Under the pieces are notes generated by a model. The model was not told where the DNA came from. It did not search any database and was given only the letters and a program-made list of their open reading frames with translations. 64,000 bases of DNA, taken from the NCBI GenBank assembly GCA_019722365.1, contig JADFUC010001351.1, positions 186,001 through 250,000 on the forward strand, read 5' to 3'. The stretch comes from Lithospermum erythrorhizon (taxonomy: Eukaryota > Streptophyta > Magnoliopsida > Boraginales > Boraginaceae). Below, one piece after another: positions 1-13,400 of the stretch. A program made the translations under genes and the position numbers. Within the stretch, counting starts at the first letter, position 1. Each line of letters starts with the position of its first letter.

Positions 1-636
1 ATTTCATTGATGCATAATATTTCATACTCCGTCTATAAGTATAGAGATAATTGTTACAATAGTTTAAGATAATATGTGCAAATTATATTTTAGTCTCAAT
101 AAATATTTGATCTGGCGAATAATTTTATAATTGATGGAAAGATACTTTTAGTCCATCTTTTGACGGATATTAAATTTAACGAAAGAGTGACTAAAGACAT
201 TTTCATCAATATCAAAAACTAAAATGCATAATTTGATAAATATTGTTGCCAAAATTGGTTGCCCAAAAGTTACATACAGACTAAGACTTTTATGTTTAAA
301 TTTAACTTTAATATAAAAATGCTAACTAAAGACATCTTTTATATCCATTACAAGCGACCATTACGATACCAAATATTTACTAACTTCCACATATTATTTA
401 GGACCAATTTGATAATTTTCTCTACAGATATAATATATACATTATCTTTCATGAATCAAAATTTAAATTATTGGATCACATGTATCATTCACAACAAGGG
501 ACACTCACATACACACGTGACATTTTGTCTTTCAATAAAACCGAGAAGTTTATTTCTCAAATTGTAAAGAACCTTTAAGTAATTATAAATTAAAATACAC
601 TTTTTTTATAATTAAGCAATCTTATCACTAAACATA
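1..636. other. AT-rich flank, no gene seen
   Basis: This is AT-rich sequence left of the big LTR element. One open frame of 102 codons (259-567) has AT-driven composition (Phe, Ile, Asn, Lys) and no family resemblance, so I do not call it. Positions 632-636 (ACATA) are the left target-site duplication of the element that follows. Confidence 0.6.
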
Positions 637-1356
637 TGTAACTGCTAGATAGATTTTATTATTTATGAGTATGCATATCAATACAATGAAACTCTTTTGG
701 GGAAATCCTATCTAGGTACAAAAATAATTTATCAAACGACAGGCCCCGACTATCGGCCTATCGCTTCCCAAACGCACTCTAACCGGCTGAGACGACTTTA
801 TTTCTGGGTGATTGTTTTGACTCGATTCGGCGCCTGATTCGGGGCGCCTATTTCAAGGCCTGATTCAGGCCCTGACCGATCTAACAAATAGGCCTTAATA
901 GCTCGATCTCGCATACCCTGACCGAAATAGCGCCAAGAAATTATTCCCTGATCTTCGCGTGCTATCCGCGTTGATATGCTTGTAATTGCCAAGAGAATAC
1001 CTTAACAGCCTTACTCGTGTTTCCTAATGTGATGTATATGCCATGCTAGCTTATATTCTCTATGACTTACTACGCACGCATTTATAGCTTAATACTCAGA
1101 AGTTTATTTGATTTATGAGATTTGAACGACGATTCTCATCAATTTCGTGGCTCTCGATCCCGAAATTACCGCTTGTGCATCAATTCAACCTCTACCTAAT
1201 TCCTACGCCTATTTCGTCTAAAGTCACATTTTATGCTCTTCACCGCCTCCACCTGACACCCAAGCAGCTTTATACAAGATTGGATGTTTTTTCTCTAATA
1301 AAGAACAATCTTCAGAGGTTTTCTATTTAAGAATACTGACTGCTCTATGCTAAATT
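637..1356. repeat. Left LTR of outer element, first part
   Basis: This aligns with the start of the right LTR at 17778. Shared landmarks are the AGATAGATTTTATTAT block, AATCC(t)ATCTAGGTACAAAAA, CTTGTA(a)TTGCCAAGAG and the stretch up to GCTAAATT. Alignment stops exactly at the nested Copia insertion and resumes at 9796-9800 with the same AAATT. Confidence 0.75.
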
Positions 1357-2286
1357 TGATGGAAATACGGATATATGAAGATAAATACAAATTCATAATT
1401 TCAAGTGATCTTAAAGCATAATACATTATTTAAATAAGAACATATATTTACAATATATATGAATAAACAGAGTACTTATATCATAGCCGAGTAAATTCCA
1501 CTAGTAAAGTCTACACCCTTCAAATTCACAACGTCAATTTGCCCACAATTTATAATAACTGCTAACTAATTTATACTAAGAAACAAGCATGAACAAAACT
1601 AAAATCCCAAAATTCTTGGGAGAATTTCGCCGTGGGGGACGACCATTTTAGGTTTTGCGATAAATTTTTTTCTCAAAACTTATGATGAAAACCCCTACTA
1701 TATAGGTTGGGGGTAAAACAAGCCTTAAAAGAACTCGTTAAGATACTGACCAAGTTAACTCCATTAGTTCGTTAAGATACCAATGAGTTGCTATTTAGCT
1801 TGAACTATTTAATTAAGCTAATTAAATAGTAATGAAGTCAATATCAATAATCTTTCAAGTTATCGAGCAAATACTAGACATTCGAATCATTAAATAACTA
1901 TTTAATCGATTCTATTTGTTCAATCGATATTCTACATAAAAATGTAACTCCTTGTAATCAGAAATACATTTCAATTATATAGCTTTTAATTTCATACACG
2001 AATATAACTCAATTCATCAGATGCTACAAGGTGACCTTCTAGGCTCAGATAATAAGAGTTGTATAATAATACACACCGACCAATTACTATTATTATAACG
2101 ACACGAGTAAACATCTAAAGAATCGCCATAACCCCTTAAATTATCATGAGAACCCACACTAGTAATATACAATTACTGGGTTGAACACTAAGTTCCGATA
2201 ATCTATTTAACCTAACCGGTAAAATGAATTGATACACACTGTCAACGGGACAATAAACGAATCAATTCTCATTGATTTCCAAATTA
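1357..2286 (-). repeat. 3' LTR of the Copia element
   Basis: This aligns with 8797-9795. Shared blocks include GATATATGAAGATAAATACAA, CATTATTTAAATAAGAACAT, GAGTAAATTCCACTA, CAATATCAATAATCTTTCAAG and AACCCACACTAGTAATATA. It starts TGATGG at 1357. The inner end (CCAAATTA) lies directly against the polypurine tract. Many substitutions and short indels separate the two LTRs, so the insertion is not recent. Confidence 0.85.
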
Positions 2287-2295
2287 CTCCCACTT
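2287..2295 (-). other. Polypurine tract of the Copia element
   Basis: On the minus strand this is AAGTGGGAG, immediately before the 3' LTR. It matches the usual plant Copia form (CAAGTGGGAG before TGTTGG) and is the plus-strand priming site in reverse transcription. Confidence 0.75.
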
Positions 2296-2989
2296 GCCCT
2301 TAGACGATTATCTATAATTCCTTTATCACGATCTCTAGTCGAGGCTAAGCATAAGAAGTGTGTCAGCGAAACACCCACAACTTTCTTTACTCGAGTATTT
2401 AACCGACAAGAGCATTTACACGTCCCATAAACCAATCAAGACTAAATCAAGCATGAAAGTTCTAGATCTTCCTTGTATATTAAGGACTCGACAAATCCTC
2501 CCAATATATCAACATCTATCGCTACATTCTGAGGCTAACGATCAATCTGATCACTAATCAAAACAATTCACAAGAATATACGATGTTTGTCGCCTCTAAC
2601 TATCAAGATTCCACTGCCTTTGGCTATCCTATGTTTCTAGGTCAAATTAATAGCCTACGTTACCTCTAGAAAATATAGACTAACCTTGGATTTACTCTTT
2701 CAATTCATCGAGGATACACTACATGTATATTATATGTAAATTTAAACATATGTATTATTAGCAAAACAAATATACTAAAATATAAGAAGCAATAATATTC
2801 AAATATTTGTTCACATAACACAATAGATACATACTGACTCCCACTTAACCTAACACCACTGCGACATCTGTCTAAGACCTATGTTCGCTGCATGCTCATC
2901 ATGCTTTGCCTGACTTAGTGGTTTAGCAGCGGGTCGGCATATCGCCTCGCTTCTACTTTACATACTTTCGACATCACCTCTATCACATA

Positions 2990-4400
2990 TCTCTAATTAG
3001 CGATACTTTCGAAAGCACGTGCTTGGATTTGACGTGCTCGGGTTCCTTAGTCAGATATTGCCCCAAAGATAAAGCAACTCCACCTGGTCCCTCAACGCTG
3101 TACCACACCAAGTTCGGCTCACGAACTTCTTTATCCAACATGCTTCTTGGCACGTTTCAGACGCCGCGACGTACTCAGATTCTGCGTATCCGCAACAAGA
3201 CTGCTCGAACTCTCCAAGATACCGCCAAGCCTTCCACCGCTGGCATAAAAATACATACCCAGACCGGGAACGACGGCTGTCTCTATCGCTTGAAAACCGG
3301 CGGCTCTGTACCCCGGCCACCGTTAATCCTCATCTCCACCATATACCAAGAAAGACATCTTTAGTTCTTCTCGTATACTTCAAGACGCACTTCACCGCAA
3401 TCCAAAGGGCTTTCACCGATTGGTATCTAATGGTTATACTTAATGCATAAGACACATCGTAAAGTCTACAAGCATTACCACGGCATACATGACGGATCCT
3501 ATAGCCGAAGTCAGTAAGGTATGTCCTTCATTCTCTGCTCATATCTCAAAGACACTAGTAATGTGGACACCGTGTTCACGAGTTGAACTCCATGTCCACG
3601 GGAGATTACCTTCGAATTACCTACGTTGAACTCATAGACTCATTCACATAAGTATCCCTAAAAGTCCAACGTTCTCCCGGCTCGATCCTCGGCGGATCTT
3701 TATTCCAAGTATATATCAGGTTTCGCCTAAGTCCTTCATTGAGAAACATTTGCACAAAATTAACTTTGACTCCGAGTTTAGTAACTCTACGTTGTTTCCA
3801 CGATAAGTATGTCATCTACATACAAGACTAGCGAATGATACATAACTCCCACTTACCTTCAGATATTAATAAGATTCTTCTTCGCTCGATGAAAACCAAA
3901 CTCTTTGATCGATTCATCAAAACGTAGATTCCAACTGCTGGATGCTTCTTTAAGACCATAAATGGACTTTTGCAACTCAGATACCTCTAGGTCCTTTAGA
4001 CACGTAAAGTTCTGGTGTCGTAATTCACGTATTAATATCTTCCTCTAAATTTCCATTCAGGAAAGCGGTCTTATATCCATTTGCCATATTTCATGTCACG
4101 AATGCAAAGAATGGCTAAGATTATCCGATGGATTTAAGCATAGCCACTGGCGAGTAAGTTTCGGCCATAGTCCACCCGAACCTCGCTTTGAAAACTTTCA
4201 TACAAGTCTAGCTTTGAAAAACATCAACGCTTTCCGCTCTATCATGTTTTCTAAATACCCATTTACACTCAATAGTATGAGCCCCATTTGGTAAATCCAA
4301 CAAGGACCAAACTCATTTTGGTACAGCTGGGAATCCATCTCGTATTGCATGGTTATTTGTCATTTGTCGCATCTCATATTCATTGCTTTTTTTGTAAGAA
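2990..4400 (-). pseudogene. Copia reverse transcriptase and RNase H relic
   Basis: The RT start is visible near 4390-4250 as WSLLDLPNGAHTIECKWVFRK. The catalytic motif YVDD is intact at 3822-3811, followed by ILI. RNase H follows at 3320-3051, recognisable by SGYVF and AESEYVAASE then CWIKKF, the usual Copia C-terminal signature. The frame changes several times and carries stops, so this is a fossil despite the preserved YVDD. Confidence 0.88.
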
Positions 4401-4679
4401 GTGGGTCACACTTTCAATGATGAAAGTTTCACCATACCGGCTTCGTTCGTGGCGATCCCCTCGCTGATCTCCTATGGTCAGTTCTTCCTTACGCTTTCAG
4501 GATCAAGCACCGGGTCTTCTACGAAAGCAAGGTTCCACTCATGGCGTGTCGACGCCTCTACATTGGGATGACGACATTGACTTATCACTGAAGCTCATCA
4601 AGATGAACACTACTTCTAGTCCTTTCTCGACAAATAACTTTTCAAGGAATACTCCTGTTCTAGCAATGAAGATTTTATT

Positions 4680-5870
4680 CTCCTACTTCAGGTAGAAGTA
4701 GTAACCAACTGTTTTCCTTGGATATCCTATGAAATAACATTTATCAGATTTGGGCGCAAGTTTATCTTTTTTCAATCTCTTAACATAAGCTTCACAACCC
4801 CAAATCTTGAGAAAACCCAACTTGGGAATCTTCCAAACTACGCTCATGGGGAGTTTTATCTCACGACTCGTTGACATCTGCTTAAGGTAAGCCGCTTAAG
4901 CGCATATCCCCTTTAAATTAACCGGGTAGATTAGATAGGTCATCATAGATCGAACCATGTCGCTAGGTTCGAGCCTTTCGGACACGCCATTATGTTGTAT
5001 GCTCCGGCCGGAGCGAAGTCAGGAAACAATACCACACTCTAAGACGAGTATTGAACTCGTGACTCAAATATTCTCCACCTCTATCGCATCGAGAATCTTT
5101 ATTGCCTTGTTCAATTGGTTTTGTACTTCATTTGGAACTCCTTTGAATTTCTCAAAGACTCCCGTGTTTGTGTCTCATCGTGATACACAAACCGTGATCT
5201 ACCGTAGTCATCAAAGAAATGTAACGAAGTTAGCTTATAACCTCCTCTTGTGATGTGTCTATCGGGCCCACACACGCTGTATACGATCCCAATAAATCAC
5301 TTGCCCTTTCATTTGAAGCTCCAAGGAAAGGCATTTTGGTCATTTTGCCCGTAAGGCAAGACTCACACTTTATCGTGATGATTCATAATCGCAACCTTCT
5401 GCGCCCCACCGGGAGTTGGAGTTTCTGATTCGTTCTCGCACGCGACCTAGTCCGCAATGCCATAGGTATGCTCGTTTAAGTCGCAGCTTATTCTGCTTTT
5501 AAGTTTATGTTATACGACTCATTAATCAGTGCCTAAAAACGTATAGACCATTTTGAAGGGAGGCGGTACCAAATACTACCCCATTCCTGGTGATCCTAAA
5601 TTCATTGGGATCTATTGAAAATGAAAAACCATCATTATTCAAAACATAAATAGAAATAATATTCCTACAAATTGCAGGTACATAGTAAACCGGAGATAAG
5701 TTCAAAACAAGGCCCGGCAATTCCTAAACTAACGGATCCTACCGCAGTGGCCGCAACCGCGCCATTTCCATAATGCCAGTATCCATTTCCCTTCGAGTCT
5801 TCTACTGACTCGAAGTTCCGCATATTACAACAACATGACCACAATCGGTGTCTAGCACCCACGAAGTAGA
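4680..5870 (-). pseudogene. Copia protease and integrase relic
   Basis: Read right to left there are three recognisable pieces. Near 5862-5800 is the aspartic protease neighbourhood (a degenerate DTGCGHH, then CNMRNF). At 5720-5526 is a GAG-pre-integrase segment (YYVPAICRNIISIYVLNNDGF). At 4877-4683 is the end of the integrase core (FLKIWGCEAYVKRL, then DKLAPKSDKCYFIGYP), which is highly characteristic of plant Copia polyproteins. The pieces lie in different frames with stops between them, so no enzyme can be made. Integrase lying upstream of RT assigns the element to Copia rather than Gypsy. Confidence 0.85.
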
Positions 5871-5988
5871 ATTAGAAGTTGTACAAACTTCAATAACATA
5901 CATAATAGCCGAGCCACAGACCATTCTTCCATCATCTCGCTAACTTCCGGCAGGCCGACTTCCAAAGGACCTAGGCTCGCAATAATGA

Positions 5989-6730
5989 CACTCCTCAGAA
6001 CCTTCCTAGCTCCTCCATTTCCAAAGAATCTGGGATTACTCGAACCCTTGGCTTTTCCGGTAAACTTATTCTTCTTCTTGAATTCTTCTTGTTTTGGACC
6101 GCCAAAATAGAACGAGTAGAAGTTTTAGCCTACCTGTGTTCGGCTCTCAAAGATTCATGATCATCTTATTCACTGCTAGAGATAACTCAAACTTGGCGAT
6201 ATTGAAGTTCAGCGACAAACCGAGACTTGTCCGGAAGAGACTTTGACGAGATCCACAACCGCTTTTGAGACACTGGTGCCTGTGGCTGCCAGTCGACGTA
6301 ATTTCAAGCCAATCATTTTAATGAGCATGGTGGCTTCGTGATCCCCGTCTGCCTCCTTAGTTTCATTGGCCCACGGCAGCACGCATGTCAGATTCTCCTT
6401 TCTAGCTTCCTTTCTCGAATAATTCATCAAGGTTGCCGGTATATGTCATGCTGCCACCTTTCATATTGAATTTGGAACGAAGGTTTCCATTGGCAAACAT
6501 TTGCATATCGACATCCACAAAGACGTGACTCAGGTTTTCATGGGATCCCTTTTCCCGACTTTTAAGGCACTATCATTAGGTTTCAAGGGAACCTATTGTT
6601 CAAGACGTATTCAAATATCTCTGCTTGAGAATTTCAAGTTTCGAGACCACTGGCTGTACCGAGTTATTCAGCTTGCACTTTTCATGCCGAAATGAAGCGA
6701 GTTCTTAGGAGTAGCAATAGTGGTAGCCAT
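5989..6730 (-). pseudogene. Copia gag relic
   Basis: The likely original start is the ATG at 6730, reading MATTIATPKNSLHFGMKSAS before a stop, a form typical of a Copia capsid N-terminus. A 73-codon piece (6430-6209) and Lys-rich stretches near 6050-6110 fit the capsid to nucleocapsid region, but I cannot see an intact CCHC knuckle. Gag would assemble the cytoplasmic virus-like particle. Stops and frameshifts make this copy non-functional. Confidence 0.6.
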
Positions 6731-8781
6731 ATTGATTCTACAAGAATAAGTAAATAAAATAACAGACTCAATAAACTATCATGCTAAAATACTTACAAAT
6801 AAATTGTAAAGTAAATACTAATACTTCAAATCTCACGAAATATATTAAGATCACACCTATTACACTTAAATTCAAACCATGAACACCGCTACATTTTGAA
6901 CTAGCTTATAATAGTAGGTTGTCAACCAATTATGTAAAACTACATAACTTCAGGTCACTAGTATCTCTTTGTATGACGCTTACCCAACATTTGTATTCGA
7001 AACCGGTTACATACCAATTAAACCAAAGTGTTACTTGGATTGACCATCCGAAAAGCCCACAACGCGCTGGAAATCACTTCAACATGATCCATTGTTGTCA
7101 TATCAAATGCAACATTGTAACACTCCGCCATCACGGCGTCTAATCGACGCAGCTTGATCGCACAACTTAAAATTGGCTTCGACATTGCTTAAATTTTAAT
7201 CATGAGATTATTATTACTTTGTTTTTATTTACCACGATACTAGCACATAACTGCTAAATACATGCAACATGAAAAAATAAAACAAGAATGACATTCAAGA
7301 GATATGCTGAATATGGCCCCTAGAACCTATTACATAAGTATTTTCTATCAAATACCTACATAAGTCCTAATTTTCAGATCTTGTACTTCTCGATCCATCC
7401 GAGTCCACTAAAAGACCACCACCGTGAAATGATCTTCAATATCTTCACTTTGTTACACATTTATATACTAACTCCATCTAAGATAAATATAAGCTTCATG
7501 GGTAAACAAGAAATAAATAAATACAAGAAATACGACTCAAGGCCATTTACAACGTTCACAGACCGAAAAATAAATAAATCTACCATATCTATATATACCT
7601 CCATTCCAATCACCATTACAAAATATAGGCACTTTATTAAATCACATAAAATGAACTTAATAAATATTTTAACGGCATCGAAAATGCACAAGCCAGAATT
7701 ATCAAATTAATTAATCCATGTAATTACACATATTAAAATTAATTAATATAAACTCACTATCATATTAATATGTCAACCAATAATTATTATCAATAATTAT
7801 TAACCATACACATATTATAGAAAAATATTCATCACAAATATATTCTAAAATATATTAAGTAGTAAAATTGTTACCATAAATGTTATATCACTTTAAATGC
7901 CATTTAAAGATATAATACAAAGGAAATTAATTAATTGTCATCACATAATTAATTGCAATTAATTAGCGATTAAAATGACAAATAATCAATAAAAACCGAA
8001 ATATAACTAGTCCCATAATTTTAGAAATCCAAATAAGGAATAAATTCAAAATTAGGCACACGCCATATCTAGCTTGACGACCTGACTCACGGCGCCGAAC
8101 ATCAACACGCTGCCTCAAGCCTGTGATCGCCGTCCGCCGTTATTTTGGTACTCAAATCGCCCGATCCGACACCGATGCGCCTAGAGCGCCCGGAAGCCGG
8201 TTCGCCGATTTATGGTAATAATACCATATTTAACTCGATTTTTTCAGATTTAATTTAATTGTTTGTAAAATCGTTTGAGGTTTTTAAAATTTTCAAAATT
8301 TATGAAATTTGAAAAGTTAAACTTCATAATTTTCTTGAACAAACACCACTGGTCGTTCACAATAAAATAAATTTTTCATATTTAATTATTAATTAAATTG
8401 TCCGTAAATCTCAAAATTGTTTTGGGGCACTTAGAAAATCCAAAAATTATGAAATTTAATGGAGATCTTCTACGTACTATCTGAGTTCCATAAAAATTAG
8501 TTTGTAATTTTACAAAATTTTACACGCCCCAAACACGTTTTTACAAAACCGCTTGAAACAAAACTAATTAAATCGCCCTTTAATTTATGAACAAAATCCA
8601 TGTTAACAAAATATGATAATACATCATCATAAACTTGTAACACATGTGTAAATCAATAATCAAGAACATGGTGATTTATTTCATCATATATTTATCAATT
8701 AAATATATGAACAAGAATTAATCAAATAAAAATTGATAAAAAACAAACAAGTATAAATAAATAATGTAGCAACTTTAATTT

Positions 8782-8795
8782 GGCTCATGATGCCA
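8782..8795 (-). other. Primer-binding site of the Copia element
   Basis: The plus strand reads GGCTCATGATGCCA, the complement of a degenerate TGGTATCAGAGCC. That is the initiator-methionine tRNA primer site used by most plant Copia elements. It is one base from the inner edge of the right LTR, which fixes the element as reading leftwards. Confidence 0.7.
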
Positions 8796-8796
8796 C

Positions 8797-9795
8797 CGAT
8801 GAAATACTACGATATATGAAGATAAATACAAATCCATAATTCCGGTGATCTTGAAAGTTGGCATAATACATTATTTAAATAAGAACATATATTTACAATA
8901 TATATGAATAAATGAGTACTTACACGGCAATGAGTAAATTCCACTAAAGCTTCCACACGCTTCAAATTCACAACGCGAATTTGACTTCCCTTCGCCTCCT
9001 TGTTGTAATATCAACGTATGATATCTCTAGTCGTCCACACCGTGAGGGTCAATCAAAAACTAATTTTGCATGCTAGCAAACAAAGTGATTTAACAAAACT
9101 AGAAAATCCCAAAATTCGGGAGAATTTCGTCAAAAAGTGAAGCATTTAGGGTTTTGTGATAAATTTTTCTCAAAACTTATGATGAAAAACCCTAAAAGCT
9201 GTTTTTTATATGCGCTAGTTAAAACAAGCCCGAAAAGCAACCCAAGATAGCTTCGACTCGTTAACTCTATTAATTGCTATTAATTAACAGCCAAGTGAAT
9301 GAAGCTGAACTATTTAATTAAATAGTACCTAGTCAATATCAATAATCTTTCAAGTTATCGATAAATTGGGATTACTCGAATCAATTAAATAACTATTTAA
9401 TTGATTCTATTTGTTCAATCGATATTCCCATAAAAATGTAGAATTCCTTTGTAATCGAGAAATACATTTCTCAATTACATAGTTTTCTTTTAATTTCATA
9501 CATGAAATATAACTCAACGCCACTCAGATGTAAGGCTAATCTTTCTGTGCTCGTATAATAGTAAGTTGTATAATAATAATAATAATTGACTAATTACTAT
9601 TATTATAACGACACCAGTAAGATCTAAAGAATCGTCATAACCCCTTAAATTATCATAGAGAACCCACACTAGTAATATATACTACTAAGTTGAACACTAA
9701 GTTCGATAATCATTTAACCCAATGCAGAAATTTAATCGATACACAATTATCGCAATCTTAAGACAATAAATGGAATCAATTATTGATTTCCAACA
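8797..9795 (-). repeat. 5' LTR of the Copia element
   Basis: Read on the minus strand it begins TGTTGGAAATC, a common plant Copia LTR start, at 9795. It ends next to the primer-binding site at 8797, where the expected T of TGATGG is a C. It is slightly longer than the 3' LTR. Confidence 0.85.
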
Positions 9796-10431
9796 AAATT
9801 CTCTCACGAGCTTTTTTGTTGTATTTTTTCATTTCAAGATGAAATTTCGATTATAACAGTGGGGGGTATTTCAGAGGTTTTCAAGCTTTTTGAGCTGGGC
9901 TGATCCATCATCACCCTGATTTCGATCTAACCGTTGAATTTACTGCTGGAGTCATTAATCAAGCATGCCCAGATTCTTTTTTTTAGGTTAAATGCATTTT
10001 CATATTAGCCCCGACTCTTTTTGGAGTGTTCGTTTTAAATCCGTTCTTTCTAGAATCTTTATTTTAAGCCCTGAAGCTTCAAGAACTTACATTTCAGGCT
10101 AAATAGCCTAAATTGATGTAATAAATTTGGGGATTTTCGAGCCCTAGCTTCGATTAACATTTAATTCGGGGCTATTTTCTTGGAAACCCTCGTTTGAGTT
10201 AAAATTTAGGGTTAATTAATGTATAAAACCTTGATTTCGACTTTAATTTAATTTTAGGGGCTTAATTCCCTGAAACCTTTATTATTCCATACGTGTTTGA
10301 TTTTATTTTACATCGAAGTTTAACCCTAATTTCCACGCAGTAGTCAGGCGATCAATTTTATTTTAATCGATTTCACCGATTAAAATAATTGATTTTGGCT
10401 AAATTTATTGACAAATTTCGATCAGTTTACA
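9796..10431. repeat. Left LTR of outer element, second part
   Basis: This continues the left LTR on the far side of the Copia insertion. It matches 18766-19419: GCTGATCCATCATCACC against GGTTGATCCATAATCACC, then TTTTCATATTAGYCCCGA, GGGGATTTTCGAGCCC, AAAATTTAGGGTTAATTAAT, and the ending AAATTTCGA...TACA. Bases 9796-9800 are the duplicated Copia target site. Counted without the insertion, the left LTR is about 1.35 kb against 1.64 kb on the right, so one copy has gained or lost sequence. Confidence 0.75.
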
Positions 10432-13400
10432 ACGCCGAACTCGGGCACATACTGCAAGCGGCCGGGGACCACCTAAACAGTTTTTAATGTCAACGCACTT
10501 AGTACACGACGCATTGCCCCGAATCTACATTTAACAGTCATGCAAAGGATTAACTTAAACTTATCGAAAGTCTGCATTCATTTCATTTACGGAGTTAATT
10601 CCCATATCGTGAAATTTAACTTAATTGACATGAATTTAAGTCATGTCAAATAATTTAATAAAGCTAGTCTAACCTACGCTGGATTTACAACTTCATGCAT
10701 TTTTTGAATTAACTCCCCAAATCCTTGTGATAAGAAAATTAATTGGGATAGGTCTAACATGAATTTAAGTCATGTTAATTTTATGGCAATAATTAGCTTA
10801 CTCTGATTTCCAAGCACTTATTACCTGGCCTTATTACCATAAACATATTTTCTTTAAGGTAATAAAGCGATAAGAACAATCCTAAGTTTCCTGACCTTAG
10901 AATTTTGACCACCCCACTTGGAAGGGTGATGGCTGGAAATTGCATATATTTTTATATGGAAACTCTATTTTTTTCCAACCTGCTACTTTACTTGGTGACC
11001 AAGTCGTCTTACTTCCATATTCTTCCACCACCTTTATCCATATAAAAGCTTAAGTTTTTCGTGGGTTTGACAATTTTTCTTCCTTCTTCTTCCCCTAATT
11101 TTCGAACATTGCGAGTAGGAATAAAATTTTATCTTTTTAATAGTTTTCTTATTTATTTCAAGCCCTTAACTCATGATTTTGGTTTTTCTTTTGTGTAGTA
11201 CTTTGACGCGCGTACTTTTGATTTTGATTCCTTGAAGCCTTTCAAATAAGCCTATCTTTGCCATTATTTTTTATAACAGATAACTTAATGATGTCATATC
11301 TTGATTTAATTTCAATTACTTGAAAATAATCATGAAATCAAACATCATATAATTTGAATTTGTCACGAAATTTCCAAAGATACCGTTTCGCACTTTGCGA
11401 ATTTCTTCCCGCTTCGTTCTAATCGGATTGTCATGAAATTTATGTGAGTGATTTTCCTATGAATGTAGAGTATCCCCAAATTTTTCCTTAATTTTTAAAA
11501 ATTCGTAGGTAGGTTCCATAATCAAGCTATAGTTGCTCTGCTTTTTAGTAACTCGCATGAGCACAAGGATGCTTCGGCTATCCGTTTGGAATGATCCACG
11601 TATCAAATCGAAGGTATTGAAGAGGCCGATCTTTTGGAATTAGTCTCTTCAAGTGGGTCGACCCGTATAGTTTGCAGATTCATTTGCAATCTGCAGCAGT
11701 GGGATTTTTTAAAATTTCCGACATAGAACTTTGAAAATTCATATATAATTGCTCGTTTATCGGAATTTGGTGTTCCAAGCGGCCACTCGAAAGTCTTTAA
11801 ATTTTCTATCATGTAGTATAGTTATAAAAATTTTGTGTGTGAGCCTGCTATGCCGAAATTCCTTTGGAGACAGTGGCATTTTTTTTTTGTCCTCGATGCT
11901 TGTTTTTCCATAATGTTCAATTCATGGAGTATCATACCAAGACGTAACGGGTATGTTGAAATACCTCTGTCCTCAAATTCATTTATGGCTTTGGTTTGTT
12001 TGCATCAAGGTTCCATAGGATTTTAGCATCCATGTTCATCCCGATCCCATTTTTCCTTCTTCTTTTTGCTTCCTTAAGCGATTCAAGTCAAGGCTTTAGC
12101 TGAATGTGGTCTCAAAGACTCATTCCCTATTTCTCCTTGCTCATGAACTACGTGCTTCATGCACAAGTTCTTTCCTTGTAATCCTGAGCAGGGATAACTT
12201 TGTGTGAGTAGGATCTCATGATTCACTTTCCGTGGTTGTTCCCATCTCATGAGTGCATAAACTTACTTCACTCACGAGCTGAAATTATCGCAGTGAGGGA
12301 TCTCATGATTCAGCTTTCTCATGACCGTGTTCTTCTATGGAAGTATACATTGCCCGGTTATTGCTACTAGGTAGTGTCTGAACCTCTAGTCCTGCATAAC
12401 TTTAGCTTCTTGTGATCATATATTCCCAGCTCATGTGATACGCAATTTCTCACGGATCTCATACTCGAGGATCACGACCGATTCGTTCCCATGCCGGCAG
12501 CTGAGGCCTACGGATCGGGTCTCCCTATGCTAGTGATCTTATTGTCTTATTTCCACGTGGCAATCCCGACTCGGCTCCTCGCACTCAAGCAGATTCAGCA
12601 TTTGTGTCAGAATGGGCAGGCGCCTCCCTGAATGGAACCGACGTTCCCCGACTTGCATACTCTCACATTGGAATCGCGACGGATGCTATTAGCGGTGTGT
12701 GCTCCTATACTTTGTATTCCATCCTAGGAAGCCGGGTTCAGCTTCTCTTTATGTGCACGATTTCTCGATGCCGCGATGGCTTTTTGTGAGTACTAGAGTC
12801 CTTCTACCAACTCTCTTTTGACCAGTGTTGGTGAGCTCTCTTTGTCTCTGTGGAATAATGAAAATGCTTCCTTTTTTTCTTTGTTTGGGTTTGTAACTAT
12901 GTAACTGATGGGAGTGAAATATGATTATATTTCATTAGATAATAATTGTATGTTCGGGAGGTTTTCCCGGTTAAGTACGATTTTTGACGGTGATTGTCCT
13001 TCGCTTAGTGTTTATCTCTGGCCTCGATAGAATACCGGAGTCTTGTGCCTTTCTCCTCCGTGCTTACCACCTATCATTATCTTTGCCGACATCCGGTTCT
13101 TATTATCGCATCGGATCAACCACCGGGAGCGAGTCGCCCGAGTTTATGCTGTCCTCGGCCGCCGCTAAATGAGTGAGCATCATTCTTTTGGTCATGTCCA
13201 AAGTGGGAGGATCCTTCCCCATCGCGATTGGATTCGCGCGATCGTAAGATATTCGAGCAATCAAGCGCTTGTACAGCTCCTTCCGAGAGACCTATCGCAT
13301 CGCTTTCTTAATACGCTGCTTTGTCTTTTGTGTTTCCTTTGCAGCCTTATGGCTATATTACGCGAGGATCAAGCTTTTCAAGATGGCTGGGCCAGACGCT

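Larger units (their letters stand above)
1357..9795 (-). mobile_element. Ty1/Copia retrotransposon, degenerate, nested in the outer LTR
   Basis: The element is about 8.44 kb and reads right to left. It has terminal direct repeats at 1357-2286 and 8797-9795, a primer-binding site beside the right repeat and a polypurine tract beside the left one. The five bases outside each end are identical (AAATT at 1352-1356 and 9796-9800). Domain order along the minus strand is gag, protease, GAG-pre-integrase, integrase, RT with YVDD, then RNase H, which is the Copia order (integrase before RT). Every frame is broken by stops and frameshifts, so it cannot be autonomous. A leader of about 2 kb (6731-8781) separates the right LTR from the gag start. 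Confidence 0.9.

Noticed and set aside
259..567. 102-codon plus frame near the left edge
   Set aside because: AT-driven composition, with no motif and no gene context.
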